A stretch of DNA of 64,000 nt from Leptodontidium sp. MPI-SDFR-AT-0119. Lineage: Eukaryota; Ascomycota; Leotiomycetes; Helotiales; Leptodontidiaceae. Positions 42,575-53,687 of the stretch are shown here, in pieces. The translations under genes and the position numbers were made by a program. The DNA lies in the NCBI GenBank assembly GCA_020726505.1, contig JAHLEZ010000031.1:62001-126000 (forward strand), read 5' to 3'. The notes under the pieces were generated by a model that saw only the letters and a program-made list of their open reading frames with translations, made no database searches and was not told where the DNA came from. How positions within the stretch are numbered: position 1 is the stretch's first letter; the number at the start of each line of letters is the position of its first letter.

Positions 42575-44378
42575 ATGGCCGGAGGCGTAAAGAAGCCCGT
42601 CAATATCTTCAAACTCAAGAACCTCGACGACCCACGCGAGGTTTTCAACTACAAGCTATGGTTCGCTGTCTTCTCATTCGGTCTCATGGGTGCTGCCCGT
42701 GGAGTCGATGAAGGCCTTATCAGTGGTGCCTTTGGCTCGAAAAACTTCCAAAAAACCATCCATTACAGTTCCTACAGCCTCAAAGATCAAACAAACATCA
42801 AGGCCAACGTTTCTGCAATGGTACAGATAGGCTCAGTAGGTGGTGCACTCATGTAAGTAACTTTCGTTGATACACCGTTCGTGCTACCAGAAGAGATTCA
42901 CAGTCTGACCATGTTGGATATGCAGTGCCTTTCTCGTGTGCGATCGTATCGGCCGCATCTGGGCAACTCGTCAACTCTGTGTCATTTGGATTATCGGTAT
43001 CGCTATTTTCATGGGTGCTGATGGCCACCTGGGTGCTATCTACGCCGGACGTTTCATCGCCGGATTGGGCGTTGGCCAAACCACTGTCGTTGCTCCTGTC
43101 TACCTTGCCGAAATTGCTCCTGCTTCTATTCGAGGACTTTGTACCTGCATATTCACCGGATTTGTTTATCTCGGGATTGTACTTGCATATTTCGCGAATT
43201 ATGGCTGCTCAGTGAATCTGGGCGAGAAAACTATTGCAAGATGGGTAAGTGGCTGTTTCTTCACACTTGTTGGTATATGAAGTAGGACTGAGCTAACATT
43301 CATCTAGGAAGTACCTACTAGCTTGCATTTGATGTTTGCTACTATCATCCTCGTGCTCTCGTTCTTCCAACTCGAGTCTCCTCGCTATCTCATCAAGAAA
43401 GGTCGCGATGAACAAGCTATTCAGAACATGGCGCATATCCGTCATCTCCCTACCGACCACCCATATGTTGTGCGCGAAATCAGTGCCATTCAACTCCAGC
43501 TGCAAGAAGAGGAAGAAGCTACTATGGGCCAAGGTTGGCTAGGAGTTGTTAAAGAGATGTTCCTTATCCCTAGCAACTTTTACAGAATCTACCTCGGTCT
43601 TATGAGTCAAATTCTTTCGCAATGGTCCGGCGCAGGCTCAATAACTCTTTACGCTGTTGACTTGTTCGCTCTCCTTGGGATTACCGGCACAAACGAATCG
43701 CTCCTTGCGACTGCCGTTTTTGGTATCGTTAAATTAGTTGCCGCTATTCTCTGTGCCCTCTTTCTCGTGGACGTTATCGGTCGCAAGCGCTCACTCCTTA
43801 TTGGGATCACCCTGCAATCTATTGCTATGATCTATATAGCCTCTTTCCTTACCAGCCTTCCGAAGCTTGGTACGGTCAAGAAGTACGTCGTCCCAAAGTC
43901 CCACAAGGGCGCGGCCACTGGCGCCATTGCCATGATCTACGTTTCGGGTTTCGGGTGGGCTCTCGGCTGGAACTCAATGCAGTACCTCCTTACTGCTGAG
44001 TTGTTTCCCCTTCGGATTCGGGCTGTCTCTACATCTATCGTCATGTGCTTCCACTTTGCAAACCAATATGGCAGCTCTCGTGCCGTGCCCAATATGTTAC
44101 TAGCGAAAGCCAATGGCGGTATCAACCCCTCCGGTACTTTTTGGTTCTTTGCTGTCGTCACTATTTTCGGTGGCATCTGGGTCTGGTTCACACTCCCAGA
44201 AACCGCTGGTCGCGACCTTGAAAGCATGGATCGTCTCTTCTCACTTCCTTGGTACAAGATTGGTATGCACGGAAACCAAGTCGCAGAAGAACAAGACGCG
44301 ATCCTTAGTGAGAAGGAGGCTGCCATAGAGCGTGATGCAGGCAGAGCCCATGAGGTGGAGAATGTAGAAAGGGTTTGA
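42575..44378 (+). CDS. MFS sugar/quinate-type transporter
   Basis: Three exons (42575-42852, 42926-43244, 43308-44378) with GT-AG introns join to 555 residues, the usual length. It is a 12-helix plasma-membrane proton symporter of the sugar porter family. Signature elements: CDRIGRIWATR (loop 2-3), AGRFIAGLGVGQTTVVAPVY, LAEIAPASIRG, the PESPR-like LESPRYLIKKGR, VDVIGRKRSLLIG, WALGWNSMQYLLTAELFPLR, and the end LPETAGRDLESMDRLF. The segment FGWALGWNSxQYL...VMCFHFANQYGSS is most like fungal quinate permease (QutD-type) and related acid/sugar transporters, so the substrate may be a quinate-like acid rather than glucose. It appears functional. Confidence 0.9.
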
Positions 44379-46065
44379 ACTGGAAATGAGCTACAGGGAA
44401 GTCGGAAGTCGGAAGCCGGAAGTCTTGTTAAACAGCAAATGGGGTCAGAGGAAACGTATTCTGGAAGTAACGAAGGTGGTATTATTCTAGCACCTGACAC
44501 TGCACATTCTGTCGCTTTTTTATTTAGTTTCCTACTGTTTTGTGCTGGTGGAAATATGTAGATTTGCACGCCGATTTTTGTTGCTCATTATGGAATCAGT
44601 GTTTGCGAAATTCAATTTTTGCTGAACGATCGTGAAGAACAATCACGAGTGAGGCTCTAAAATTCCCTGGATCATGTTCTTGAGTCATTCCCAGAAAATT
44701 GAAACCAATCCATGACTTTAACGCTTTCTCTTTGAGCCAGCCAATGAATAATAAAACGCTTAGCTCATGGACTTGCGAGACATCCTTATCACAAATCTCT
44801 AGTAAGCCACTGATTGAAGTCTTAGAAAGTTTATTTTTGAAAGGAAACCGGGAAAGCACCTAAGCCCATGCTTGGAGTTAGGCTATGCCGCTAACACTAC
44901 CTTGCTGCCAAAAGACGACAAGGGAGGAAAAGCTTAATAGGAAACCTTCAAGAATCCTGCAGCAACTGGATTGTGATAGTGGCGTTCCGGCCAACGAACG
45001 ACAGGCGTGGCATCGTCTTACCCCGCAGTCTGCGCTGCCATGCTTTATCATTTTGTTATTGCGGGCTGGACATCCAACAAGGGTCCAGAGCAAGGATAGC
45101 CTGCAGGAAACTCTGGTACAGTGGCCGGAAACTTCGGAATTTCTCGCTCTAACACGATGTTGGTGCCTTCCCTGCATGGTCTTCGCCAAACCTTAATAAG
45201 TGACATCTTTCCGGGCATAATTCCCTCTGAAGGTAATTCAGACATAGTGTGCATGATGCAGCATCGCCACGTGGCAGAGCAGCAAGTGGAGACGGGAATA
45301 CCCTGTACTCCACGTGGGAAAAGCGCAGGTGCATATACAAGTGGATATGCAAGTACCGAGCAGTGGGTTTTGTATCACTCTAACAAAGAAAGCTACGGAG
45401 TAAGCCTCTATAGCGAGTTGATTCAAGACTTCAGTGCCGCTATGAGTCTCAAAATTTTGGAGATTATCGTCGTTCTCCATCGGGGCAGATGTTAATCGCA
45501 TGTCTAAGTTTCACCAGGTGAGTTTTCCTAAGGATAACAAGGAAAAGTGACTGTGACAAGCCACCAGCAGTTTGATTTCAGTGAATTAGCCCATGCTCTT
45601 AACAGAAAACTCCTCCTTCCTAATTGAGTCATCCGCCATCCAGGAATGAGGGGTTTGAGGAAGGGGGAAAACAGCGCTAGAAAATAGACAGAAAGAGATG
45701 TGTTCTCGCAGAGGTCATCCACCTCGTTCCAACAAGCTGCAAAGCCTCTCGAACTTTCCTTCTGACTTAGGCATACATTATCTGCAGACTCTGAGAATGC
45801 ATGCGAGTAAGTGATTGCATCACTGCTTCCTTCCAGCAGCCCTGTCACCAGCAGGTTTCCAGCTGCGAATGAGATTCCAGGTAATGCTAGCCAATCCATC
45901 TCAAAGTCGATGCCACGATAGATAGATGAAAAGATGAGGTGAGTACATTCCGCTACCTTACTCCTCTTTCGAAAAGTATAAAGTCTCTCAACATCGCCAT
46001 ATTAACATCATTTCCACAATCACAATCACATTCATATTTCACAACTTTACCTCCAGATTGTCAAA
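44379..46065. other. intergenic, no gene seen
   Basis: No recognisable coding sense on either strand. A TATA-like AAAAGTATAAAGTC (about 45972-45985) and a CA-rich leader precede the next gene. Confidence 0.45.
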
Positions 46066-46668
46066 ATGACACCCATCAAGACCTTATTGTTTGCTCTTGC
46101 CCTCCCTTTCACAGCATTTGGAGCCACTATTACTTCCACCTCCGCTGCCGCTGCTACCCCAACCTATGGAGCCGCAGCCAAGAATCTTATCTTCGCCCAA
46201 CAATTGGTTTACGATCTCCTCGCCAAGCACAGCGACCTAGTGATCGTAGGAATCCACGGCATCCCCCCAACCGGCGGGAACGGGACTATCATTGCCATCA
46301 ACCTCGATCGCATCGGCAAACCCGATGACTCGGATGACGATGCCGTCGCCGTGGACCACAAGACCATCATGGCGCCGAATGTTCTTGAGCCCAGCAAATT
46401 CGAAATCGCTACCCCGCTCTTTGACGCCGCTGGCAACATGCTGAACTTCTCCATCAACATGGTCTTCAATTACCAGGCCGGGAGAATAGGAGACGACCTC
46501 CTTGGCCTGTTTACAAGAGCATATGCCTACCGCCAGGAGGTTTCCAAGAGAGTGATCTCGAGCAACATCTTGTTTCAGCCAGTTTCGCGATTCAATATTA
46601 GTTGTAAGTTCTCACGGCATTGAAGTTGTAGGAATAAAACTCTAAGATTGGTTACAGATTGCGGCTAG
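46066..46668 (+). CDS. small secreted protein of unknown function
   Basis: Two exons (46066-46603, 46658-46668) with a 54-nt intron (GTAAGT...TTACAG) give about 182 residues; without splicing the end would be CKFSRH at 46623. A clear signal peptide (MTPIKTLLFALALPFTAFGA) precedes a mature domain with AQQLVYDLLAKHSDLVIVGI, HGIPPTGGNGTIIAINL, DRIGKPDDSDDDAV, FEIATPLFDAAGNMLNFSI and MVFNYQAG. The pattern (helix, V.GxHxxPP.G, IA.N..RIGK..D.DD, PL.D..G) recurs in fungal and bacterial secreted proteins of unknown function. It is preceded by a TATA-like element and a CA-rich leader. Real and intact in my view. Confidence 0.75.
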
Positions 46669-47890
46669 ATTTTGGTACGGGGTGTCTTGTTGGAGGGGGC
46701 GGAATCTGATTCTAAGAGGGAGCCATGGATATAGTAGGGTAAAGATAGTATTTTGGACTCTTCGGACGTGAAGCAATGGGCAGGGTGGTCGAGGGAGCTC
46801 TTATTATGTATTTCCTTGGACAAGTTTAGCTCTTTGGGCAAGTCTTGCGTAGCAGCTCAATAACATTACCGGGTTCCAGATTCTGCCTCGTAATATATTT
46901 CATTCCAGATCAGATCAAGGTTTTAACGACTCCGGCTCTCTTCAATGAGATGTTTCTATGACCAGAGCCACAGTAGCTCATAGCCACCTAACGTACTAAA
47001 GTATGGGGTTGGCCTCAGATTGTTTGCCATCCTGTCACAAGATGCTTATTCTACTAATATAACGATTTCTACTGCGAGAAATTAGACAAGGCTGGGAGAA
47101 GCCTAGGTACAACCACGTCTCAGCTTCAATGAAAGCAAGGCACTCTTGGAATTTTCGCCGACAAGGCTACGAATGATATCGAAACACGTTATCCTAATCT
47201 AAGCTAAGCCAATGGAATGCCCTTTTGCTAAAAGGGCTTTGTCTGTCCACCTGATCGTCAATTTTTTTTTGCACTTCTTTCTATCTTCCACTCTCTTCGT
47301 TCTTCTTGTTCTAAAAAACGAGCTACTTCATCTAGAGTATTAATCTTCATTTCTGTCCCATAATCTTGATTTTCTTGGCAAGTGTGAGAATTGTACCGTG
47401 CTGTTATATTTTTATGTGGGTCACCCACCAATACAGAGCCGGGATGGAAAGGTACCCGACGACGGTGGCGGTTCCTTGAATTTGCGCCACACGGCAGCCA
47501 CAACGCAATTGGTAACTTCTCCGCAGCTCCGAACGACTTGGACGCTCAAATAACGTCCCTCCCTGGGTGCCGAGAAACCCTACGTGCCGAGAAAAACATA
47601 ACGTACTTTAACTTTATTCATTCTCAACTCCACACCAGCTTATTAATTTATAAAAATAAAAGATCAATAGCATTACATCGCTATTTATTATCAATTTGAC
47701 ACCTTCCGAAGAAAATTTTATCTTCGCATCGCCGCCCTTTCGCCTGATTTGTTAGAAGCCTCCATTTAGGCTTTAGGACGAGTCTTCTGCCACAGCTATC
47801 CTGGCGAGCTCTTGTTATCCTTTACACATCTCAAAAGTTCTTATCTGAGCTTCAAATTCAATTTTTTTTTATCCGAGACCCTCATAAGCT
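46669..47890. other. intergenic, no gene seen
   Basis: No recognised coding sense. T-runs at about 47262-47271 and 47861-47870. Confidence 0.4.
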
Positions 47891-47919
47891 TTGTGGCTGC
47901 TGTGGCACGCAAATAATTG

Positions 47920-48243
47920 CAGGGCCACGCTCAAGGGCCATTCTTTGGCCGTCTGGTCTGTGGCCTTCTCACCTGACGGCAAGCAGGTCGTCTCTGGATC
48001 AGACGATACGACGGTACGGCTCTGGGACGCCGCTACAGGAGCAGCACTGCAGACGCTCGAGGGCCACACCGGCTCGGTCTCGTCAGTAGCCTTCTCACCT
48101 GACGGCAAGCAGGTCGTGTCTGGCTCAGGCGATCGGACGGTGCGGCTCTGGGACGCCGCTACGGGAGCACTACTGCAGACGCTCGAGGGCCACACCGGCT
48201 CGGTCTCGTCAGTGGCCTTCTCACCCGACGGCAAGCTATTACC
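47920..48243 (+). pseudogene. WD40-repeat (NLR/NWD-type) gene, 5' side of Copia insertion
   Basis: A little over two near-identical WD40 repeats read in frame: LKGHSLAVWSVAFSPDG, KQVVSGSDDTTVRLWDAATG, then LQTLEGHTGSVSSVAFSPDG and so on. The repeat at 48055-48180 and the next differ at only a few bases. The N-terminal part (NACHT or NB-ARC expected) is missing: upstream of about 47920 is unrelated AT-rich DNA, so the fragment was already truncated. It continues at 53508 after the transposon. These are the C-terminal repeats of HET-E/HNWD-like fungal NLRs. Confidence 0.85.
48239..48243. repeat. Copia target-site duplication TTACC, left
   Basis: TTACC immediately left of the LTR; repeated at 53508-53512. 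Confidence 0.92.
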
Positions 48244-48414
48244 TGTCAGTTGGCGGGATTGTGAGCAGTAAACAGTATTCGACTGATTAATTAAGACTAC
48301 AGCTGTAGATGCTTCATATAAGCCATCTGAACGATAGGCAGCCATAGGCTCCAATACTATAAGCTAGGTAGAAATGATACTCATGACTCATCATGTGACT
48401 CATACCAATCAACA
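48244..48414 (-). repeat. Copia LTR (3' LTR of the minus-strand element)
   Basis: 171 bp, identical to 53337-53507. TG...CA ends. It includes GACTGATTAATTAAGAC and CATGACTCATCATGTGACTC. Confidence 0.95.
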
Positions 48415-48552
48415 CACCCCCCCAGGCTTGAGAGATATCGAGAGTCTGTATAGACCAGTAAATGAGTGGTGTTAGCAATAGGCAAGTAAACCTAGAATTC
48501 CATCCAATGAGAGTTGCTAAGAAAAGAAAGAACATAGGTTGAGACTACGAGT

Positions 48553-51500
48553 CTAAGCGTTGTTGATTTCAGACAACAGACGAAAAATATCGACAAGATT
48601 GAGTTGCTTCAGGAAAACCGCGTGTTTTTGAGGTCCAAGTGCCTTGGTGAGACCGTCTGCCGGCATATCATTGGTCGAAATCCATTCGAGTTTGACTGTT
48701 CCCTTTTCTGTTTCTTGACGGAGCCAGTGTTGATGAATATCAATATGTTTGAGCTTAGTGACTAACTTCGGAGCTTCCTTCATCAGAAGTCTAACAGTTT
48801 GAAGGTTGTCACAGTTGACTGTTGTGTCGGAATCAAGGTCGAGCTGTAGATATTCGAATACTCGTCTCCACCAAAAGAGCCAAGCGCAGATGTGGGAAAG
48901 AGCTAGGAGCTCTGCTTCAGTTGATGATGTTGTGACTGTCCGTTGGAGAATACAGAACCAGTCGATACATCCTCCGAATAGTTGGAAAAGGCCACCCTCT
49001 GTACTCCATCTTCGTACTGAATCATCAGCGAATGAAGCATCGCTAGCTGCAAGAAAGATAGGTGGATTTTCCTTGAGAGAACCGTATTCCAGAGCGTAGG
49101 TTTTGGTAGAGTTCAAGTAAGCTATGCACTGGTCGGCCGCTTCTTGGTGTTCTGGGCCAGGATTTTGTAGAAATTCAGAGAGCTTTTGGAGTGCTCTAGA
49201 GCAGTCAGGTCGAGTGATCGTTGCTGGGTAGCCGATTGAGCCGACCTTGCGTTGATACAGGTGTTTTTCGTGTATCGTGGCTTCTCCATCAAACCTGGTA
49301 AGTACCTTTTCAGGGGATAACGGGACCTTGGCTTTCCGGTGCTCCAGGTTAAAGGTACGAGCGATTTTAGTGATATAAGAGTCTTGACAGAGCCAAATTC
49401 GGTGGTGTATTCGATCCCGTAAAATCCGGATCCCTAGGAACCATCTGAGTTCACCGATTTCCCGGAGCTTGAATTGTGACATAAGGCTAGTCCGAAAGTT
49501 CTTATAAGCTTGTCCGTCTGAAGAGTGATACAAAACAACGATGTCGTCAACATAAAAGAAGACGATCAGCTTATTGCTAGTAAATAGACAGGCGCACTCT
49601 GGGACTGGTTTCAAGCCAAGCTTTCCCATAATCCGGCACAGCAGTTCGAACCAGAGGAGTGGGGAGACTCGTAAACCATAGAGAGCACGAAGAAGTAGAA
49701 GTACATGTCCGGGGACACTATATCCAGGAGGGAGTTTGATCCAAACCTTCTTGTTCAGCTTTGCGTTAGGAAAAGCATTGATAGCATCAAATTGCTTAGC
49801 CTCCAGATTGAAGTAAGCTGCAATGGCCATCAGGAATCGAAAGACACGTGCCGCTAGGGTAGCTGCATAAGTCTCTTCGTCCTGCTTTGGCTGAAGATCC
49901 CCACGAACCACAAGTCGGGCTTTGTATTTGAGAAGATAACCCTCTTCATCAAATTTGTAGGTAAATACCCATTTGGTTGGAATGACAAATCCCACAGCTT
50001 CAGATTCCGGAACTTGGACAAATGTGCCTCTTTCGTGAAGGTCTCCATATTCAAGCTTGATTGCTGCAATGAACCCTTCTCGATGGTCGTGATTTAGCAT
50101 TTCTGTCCAATTAGAAGGCTCAGGCGGGAGCTGGGACCGGTGGATTCGGGCCCGTTGATGGTTAATGCCAGTGGCAAAGGCAACATGGTAGGCTGAGTTG
50201 AAATGGAGGTTTTTCAGACTGACAGTGTGTATCTCCTGAAGATCCTTCCGTCTGGATGATCGAGTTTGTAACCTTGTGCTACTCTCAGCTGCAGTTGGAG
50301 TCAAATACTCTTGACGCGTTTCAACTCTAGGTTCAGGCGTGGATTCAGGAGACAGTCGAAGAGTTCCTAGACCATGCTCAATTCCATGGCCACTATCGAC
50401 AACAATCGTATCGTTGTGTGAGTCCAAGGAGACTTCTGGGGAAGGTGTTGGAAGATCAGAGCCTAGGTCTGGTGGTCCAATGGGTGGTTCAACATCAGCT
50501 TCATCTTCTATCCCTTCAAGCGATTTCAACTCAAGTGGTTGAATGAGCTCTTCAGTGATATTTTCGAAGGATATATCTTGCTGATAGCGTTGAGATTCAT
50601 CAAACGTCACGTCACGAGCACTGATAACTCGAGAGAGTGTTGGAACCCAGATTCTGAAGATGTTTGACGATTCGTAGCCAACCAAATAGCCAATGTGGGT
50701 CTTTGGTTCAAGCCTGTCGAGCTTGTCACGGTTGTGTTTGAGGGCATAAGCCCTGCATCCGTAAGCACGGATATGAGCAAACTTGGGGTGTGGCGATGGA
50801 ATACCAGCAAGCTGCTGAAGCTTTCCAAGAGGTGATTGCCACCCAAGGCGTCTGGTGGGAGATCTGTTGAGTATATACGCTGCTGCCGCGTAACACTCGT
50901 CCCACATTTGTTGAGGAAGATTGCCTGCTGACTTGAGCTTTGCCGCCCTAATCCCTAGCACCCCCCCAGATTTCTCAGCAGCGCCGTTTTGTGCATGAAC
51001 ATCTGGCGCAGAAACTTCAACTGTAAGCCCAGTTTCGGTGATATAGTCGTTCCATTCATCACTTGCAAGGAGTGAGACTTGACCGTCTAATCGTATAACA
51101 ATGACTTCGAAGTTCCAGCGTCGCTTACATGTATTGACACATTTCCTGATATGACTGACAAGGTCTCTGGCTTTGGTGCTGTAGACACGCTCTACGTAGT
51201 GAAAGCCAAGAAAGTCGTCATACATGTGAGAGACAAAGCCGTCCCTCATTGGAATAACATCCCAACACAGCCTGTAAAAAGGACGATGAGCACGTACAGG
51301 GGTACGTCGAGAAATGAGCTGTTTTGCATCGTGTTGCTTGCAGATCGGGCAGCTGGGGTCATGTTCCCCCTTCACGGCTTCAATATCAGAGCAAGCATCC
51401 GGAAGGTGTTTTAATGCTTCAGCATATGTGTGACCCGTTCGGTCGTGAGCCTGTTGCATTGTCCAAATGGCCTTTGGAAGTGGTGTCCTTGACGAGTTTG

Positions 51501-53022
51501 CAGGGTAGACTGTAGTTACTGGGTTGTACTCCAGAACCCATTGTTCACAGATCCGGCGAGTTTTCCCAATCATTATACCCCCATATTTAAGGCACATGTT
51601 TTCAGAGTCCCAATAGATTTGCTTGTCGAAGAACCGGTTGTAGCTCACTGTGTTTGTTGTAAAGGTTGGAATAAACTTGACGTTATAGAGGAGCCAAGGT
51701 CTCTTCCCATCAGGAGTTCCCTCACATTCCAAAGTGATCTTGATTGTCCCATAACCCTCGATTTTGACTGGGTTATTGCCTGCAACAAGGATGTCATCTT
51801 CTGCTGCTGGGGTGAATTCAATAAACCTTAATCTGTCATTACACACGTGTTCCGTAGCTCCGGAATCCAGAATATAACTGTTACGTAGAGCGAGGTGCAG
51901 CCCATCAGTTGAATAGGATTGAGGAGAGAAAGTTGTGCAGCCCATAGGCAATGGGTTTGCCGTCTCTGGCGAAGAAGGTGGTTGGCCAGATTTTGACAGG
52001 TTGTGGTGTTTGTCCCGAATTCTCTGGAGTGTAGTGATGATCCCAGAATTCTTCGATTTCTTCTCTTCGATCAGCTTGTGAATCGAGTCATCGATCTTGA
52101 AGCCAGTTGGGCGATTCCATTCGAAGATATGTGGACACTTAGACCAAGGGTGCTCGGATGAACCGCAGAGACAGCTTCTCTTCTTTCCATCCTTGTCTTT
52201 TCCATTAAGTGTAGGCGTGGGAGTGGTAGAAGGAGCAGCAGGCGTATCAGTGGTGTACACAGTTCCACGGCCAGATTGACGGGTCGTATTGATGTGTGTA
52301 TTGCGGTGCCAAGTTCGATAGACCTTGAGTACGGAGCGAAAGTCCAAATCAGCTCCTTCAGCTTGCTTGACCGAATAGGATTCAGCGAATGAAGGAGAGA
52401 TCTGCTTGAGAGCGTTGAGAAAGTGCAACACCGGCCAGCTGCCCTGAACATCAGGAATATTGAGTTCAAGACATTCGTCATACGTCGTTTCCCACTTTTG
52501 AAGCCATTCGTCCGTATTGATGACTTTTGCTGACTTGGTAAGGCTGGTCCATGTAGCGTGAAGTTCCATCATGCGAGCGTGGTCCGTCTGTTTGAACCTA
52601 TCCCGTAGCTTGACCATCACAGCATGTGTAGTTTCTCCTCTGGTGTAGATAAAGTGTCGAATTGCAACGGTCCTTTGAATCTCCATGCGTACCTTAGCAA
52701 TAGCTTCGGTGTGTTTGCGGTGGATTCTCTTCTCGTCATCGTATTCCACATTCATCCAGCGGAGTTGTTCTCTTTCATTGGCATCCAGGTCCGAATAGGT
52801 CGTGGGCCGAGGTATTCCAAGTGGATTAAGAACAGTAGGTTTGATCATTTCCGGTGTAGGCCGAACTGGAGCGACTGAAAGTCCTGGATTAAGAACATCA
52901 GGATTGATATACCGCTTGACTCCATATTCGTCTGCAATAATGAAGATATATTCCGACCAAGGGAGCCAGTCCTTTTCCGAATCCAGGATTGGGATATTTT
53001 TTGGTTGGGTTGTTGATGCCAT
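48553..53022 (-). CDS. Copia gag-pol polyprotein
   Basis: 1489 residues without interruption, starting MASTTQPKNIPILDSEKDWL. The Gag-like helical part (residues 1 to about 260) is followed by a Cys/His segment (CLCGSSEHPWSKCPHIF). The aspartic protease has YILDSGATEHVC (about 385). The integrase has a zinc-type start (HDRTGHTYAEALKHL ... CPICKQHD) and a core ending in VHAQNGAAEKSGG (about 680). RT is RVT_2 type: WVFTYKFDEEGYLLKYKARL, FDAINAFPNAKL, FFYVDDIVVLYH (about 1155). RNase H comes last (AASDASFADD; TTSSTEAELLALS, about 1367). All catalytic motifs are present, so this is the only clearly intact transposon ORF in the window. Gag and Pol are in one frame. Confidence 0.97.
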   Translation of the reverse strand: MASTTQPKNIPILDSEKDWLPWSEYIFIIADEYGVKRYINPDVLNPGLSVAPVRPTPEMIKPTVLNPLGIPRPTTYSDLDANEREQLRWMNVEYDDEKRIHRKHTEAIAKVRMEIQRTVAIRHFIYTRGETTHAVMVKLRDRFKQTDHARMMELHATWTSLTKSAKVINTDEWLQKWETTYDECLELNIPDVQGSWPVLHFLNALKQISPSFAESYSVKQAEGADLDFRSVLKVYRTWHRNTHINTTRQSGRGTVYTTDTPAAPSTTPTPTLNGKDKDGKKRSCLCGSSEHPWSKCPHIFEWNRPTGFKIDDSIHKLIEEKKSKNSGIITTLQRIRDKHHNLSKSGQPPSSPETANPLPMGCTTFSPQSYSTDGLHLALRNSYILDSGATEHVCNDRLRFIEFTPAAEDDILVAGNNPVKIEGYGTIKITLECEGTPDGKRPWLLYNVKFIPTFTTNTVSYNRFFDKQIYWDSENMCLKYGGIMIGKTRRICEQWVLEYNPVTTVYPANSSRTPLPKAIWTMQQAHDRTGHTYAEALKHLPDACSDIEAVKGEHDPSCPICKQHDAKQLISRRTPVRAHRPFYRLCWDVIPMRDGFVSHMYDDFLGFHYVERVYSTKARDLVSHIRKCVNTCKRRWNFEVIVIRLDGQVSLLASDEWNDYITETGLTVEVSAPDVHAQNGAAEKSGGVLGIRAAKLKSAGNLPQQMWDECYAAAAYILNRSPTRRLGWQSPLGKLQQLAGIPSPHPKFAHIRAYGCRAYALKHNRDKLDRLEPKTHIGYLVGYESSNIFRIWVPTLSRVISARDVTFDESQRYQQDISFENITEELIQPLELKSLEGIEDEADVEPPIGPPDLGSDLPTPSPEVSLDSHNDTIVVDSGHGIEHGLGTLRLSPESTPEPRVETRQEYLTPTAAESSTRLQTRSSRRKDLQEIHTVSLKNLHFNSAYHVAFATGINHQRARIHRSQLPPEPSNWTEMLNHDHREGFIAAIKLEYGDLHERGTFVQVPESEAVGFVIPTKWVFTYKFDEEGYLLKYKARLVVRGDLQPKQDEETYAATLAARVFRFLMAIAAYFNLEAKQFDAINAFPNAKLNKKVWIKLPPGYSVPGHVLLLLRALYGLRVSPLLWFELLCRIMGKLGLKPVPECACLFTSNKLIVFFYVDDIVVLYHSSDGQAYKNFRTSLMSQFKLREIGELRWFLGIRILRDRIHHRIWLCQDSYITKIARTFNLEHRKAKVPLSPEKVLTRFDGEATIHEKHLYQRKVGSIGYPATITRPDCSRALQKLSEFLQNPGPEHQEAADQCIAYLNSTKTYALEYGSLKENPPIFLAASDASFADDSVRRWSTEGGLFQLFGGCIDWFCILQRTVTTSSTEAELLALSHICAWLFWWRRVFEYLQLDLDSDTTVNCDNLQTVRLLMKEAPKLVTKLKHIDIHQHWLRQETEKGTVKLEWISTNDMPADGLTKALGPQKHAVFLKQLNLVDIFRLLSEINNA

Positions 53023-53319
53023 AGTTGAGCAGATGGCACAGTTGTTTTGATACTGAAATTAGACAGGCACGTTTTTATACTAGTCTAGTAGACGTGGTAT
53101 GGTCGATCTGGTTGATCAGAACGTTGTTGAGAATCCAAGTGAAAGTATCAGAGGGTTGAATCGAGCTGAGTATTGCGCCCGTAGGGTTGACAGCAGGCTG
53201 TGCAGGGAAGGTTGTAAAACGTGATAAACAGATGTGTTTACAAGATACGTTCTGAACTAAGAAGCTAGTATAACGTGATAAACAACGAGTTTACAATAAA
53301 CGTTTCGAACCAGTTAGAG

Positions 53320-53336
53320 CAAGCGGGGCTCATAAC
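53320..53336 (-). promoter_or_regulatory. Copia primer-binding site, initiator tRNA-Met anticodon-arm type
   Basis: Directly inside the upstream LTR the minus strand reads GTTATGAGCCCCGC. The plus strand GGGCTCATAAC equals the anticodon stem-loop of eukaryotic initiator tRNA-Met (GGGCUCAUAAC). This indicates priming from a half-tRNA, as in Drosophila copia and yeast Ty5. Confidence 0.75.
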
Positions 53337-53507
53337 TGTCAGTTGGCGGGATTGTGAGCAGTAAACAGTATTCGACTGATTAATTAAGACTACAGCTGTA
53401 GATGCTTCATATAAGCCATCTGAACGATAGGCAGCCATAGGCTCCAATACTATAAGCTAGGTAGAAATGATACTCATGACTCATCATGTGACTCATACCA
53501 ATCAACA
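53337..53507 (-). repeat. Copia LTR (5' LTR of the minus-strand element)
   Basis: 171 bp, identical to the other LTR. The Copia promoter should lie here. Confidence 0.95.
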
Positions 53508-53687
53508 TTACCAATCTTACAAGTATCCAATCATTGGGTAGTGGAAGGCGATACTAATATTCTTTGGCTGCCTCCCGATTATCGGGAAACTTGTTTAGCT
53601 ACTTGGAACAGAAGTCTTGTTATAGGGCATTCGTCTGGGAGAATCTCATTCTTTTGCTTTAAAAAGGGAGCAAAGCATGTTATGTAG
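53508..53687 (+). pseudogene. WD40 NLR-type gene, C-terminal end, 3' side of Copia insertion
   Basis: After the TTACC duplication the WD40 frame resumes exactly: (GKLLP)ILQVSNHWVVEGD, then TNILWLPPDYRETCLATWNR and SLVIGHSSGRISFFCF, stop TAG at 53685-53687. The segment WV..G..NILWLPPDYR...W...LVIGHSSGR is the conserved C-terminus of fungal NWD-type WD40 proteins. Without the transposon the two sides form one uninterrupted frame. Confidence 0.9.

Larger units (their letters stand above)
48244..53507 (-). mobile_element. full-length Ty1/Copia LTR retrotransposon
   Basis: 5264 bp. Two LTRs of 171 bp (48244-48414 and 53337-53507) read identical base for base, begin TG and end CA, and are flanked by a 5-bp duplication TTACC. 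One uninterrupted polyprotein of 1489 residues lies on the minus strand. A primer-binding site abuts the upstream LTR and a purine-rich tract (CCTGGGGGGGTG on the minus strand) abuts the downstream LTR. Everything indicates a very recent insertion with autonomous potential, into a WD40 NLR-type gene. Confidence 0.97.

Noticed and set aside
47258..47700. Small frames near the WD40 fragment as its missing N-terminus
   Set aside because: No NACHT, NB-ARC or WD40 motif; composition is like intergenic DNA.
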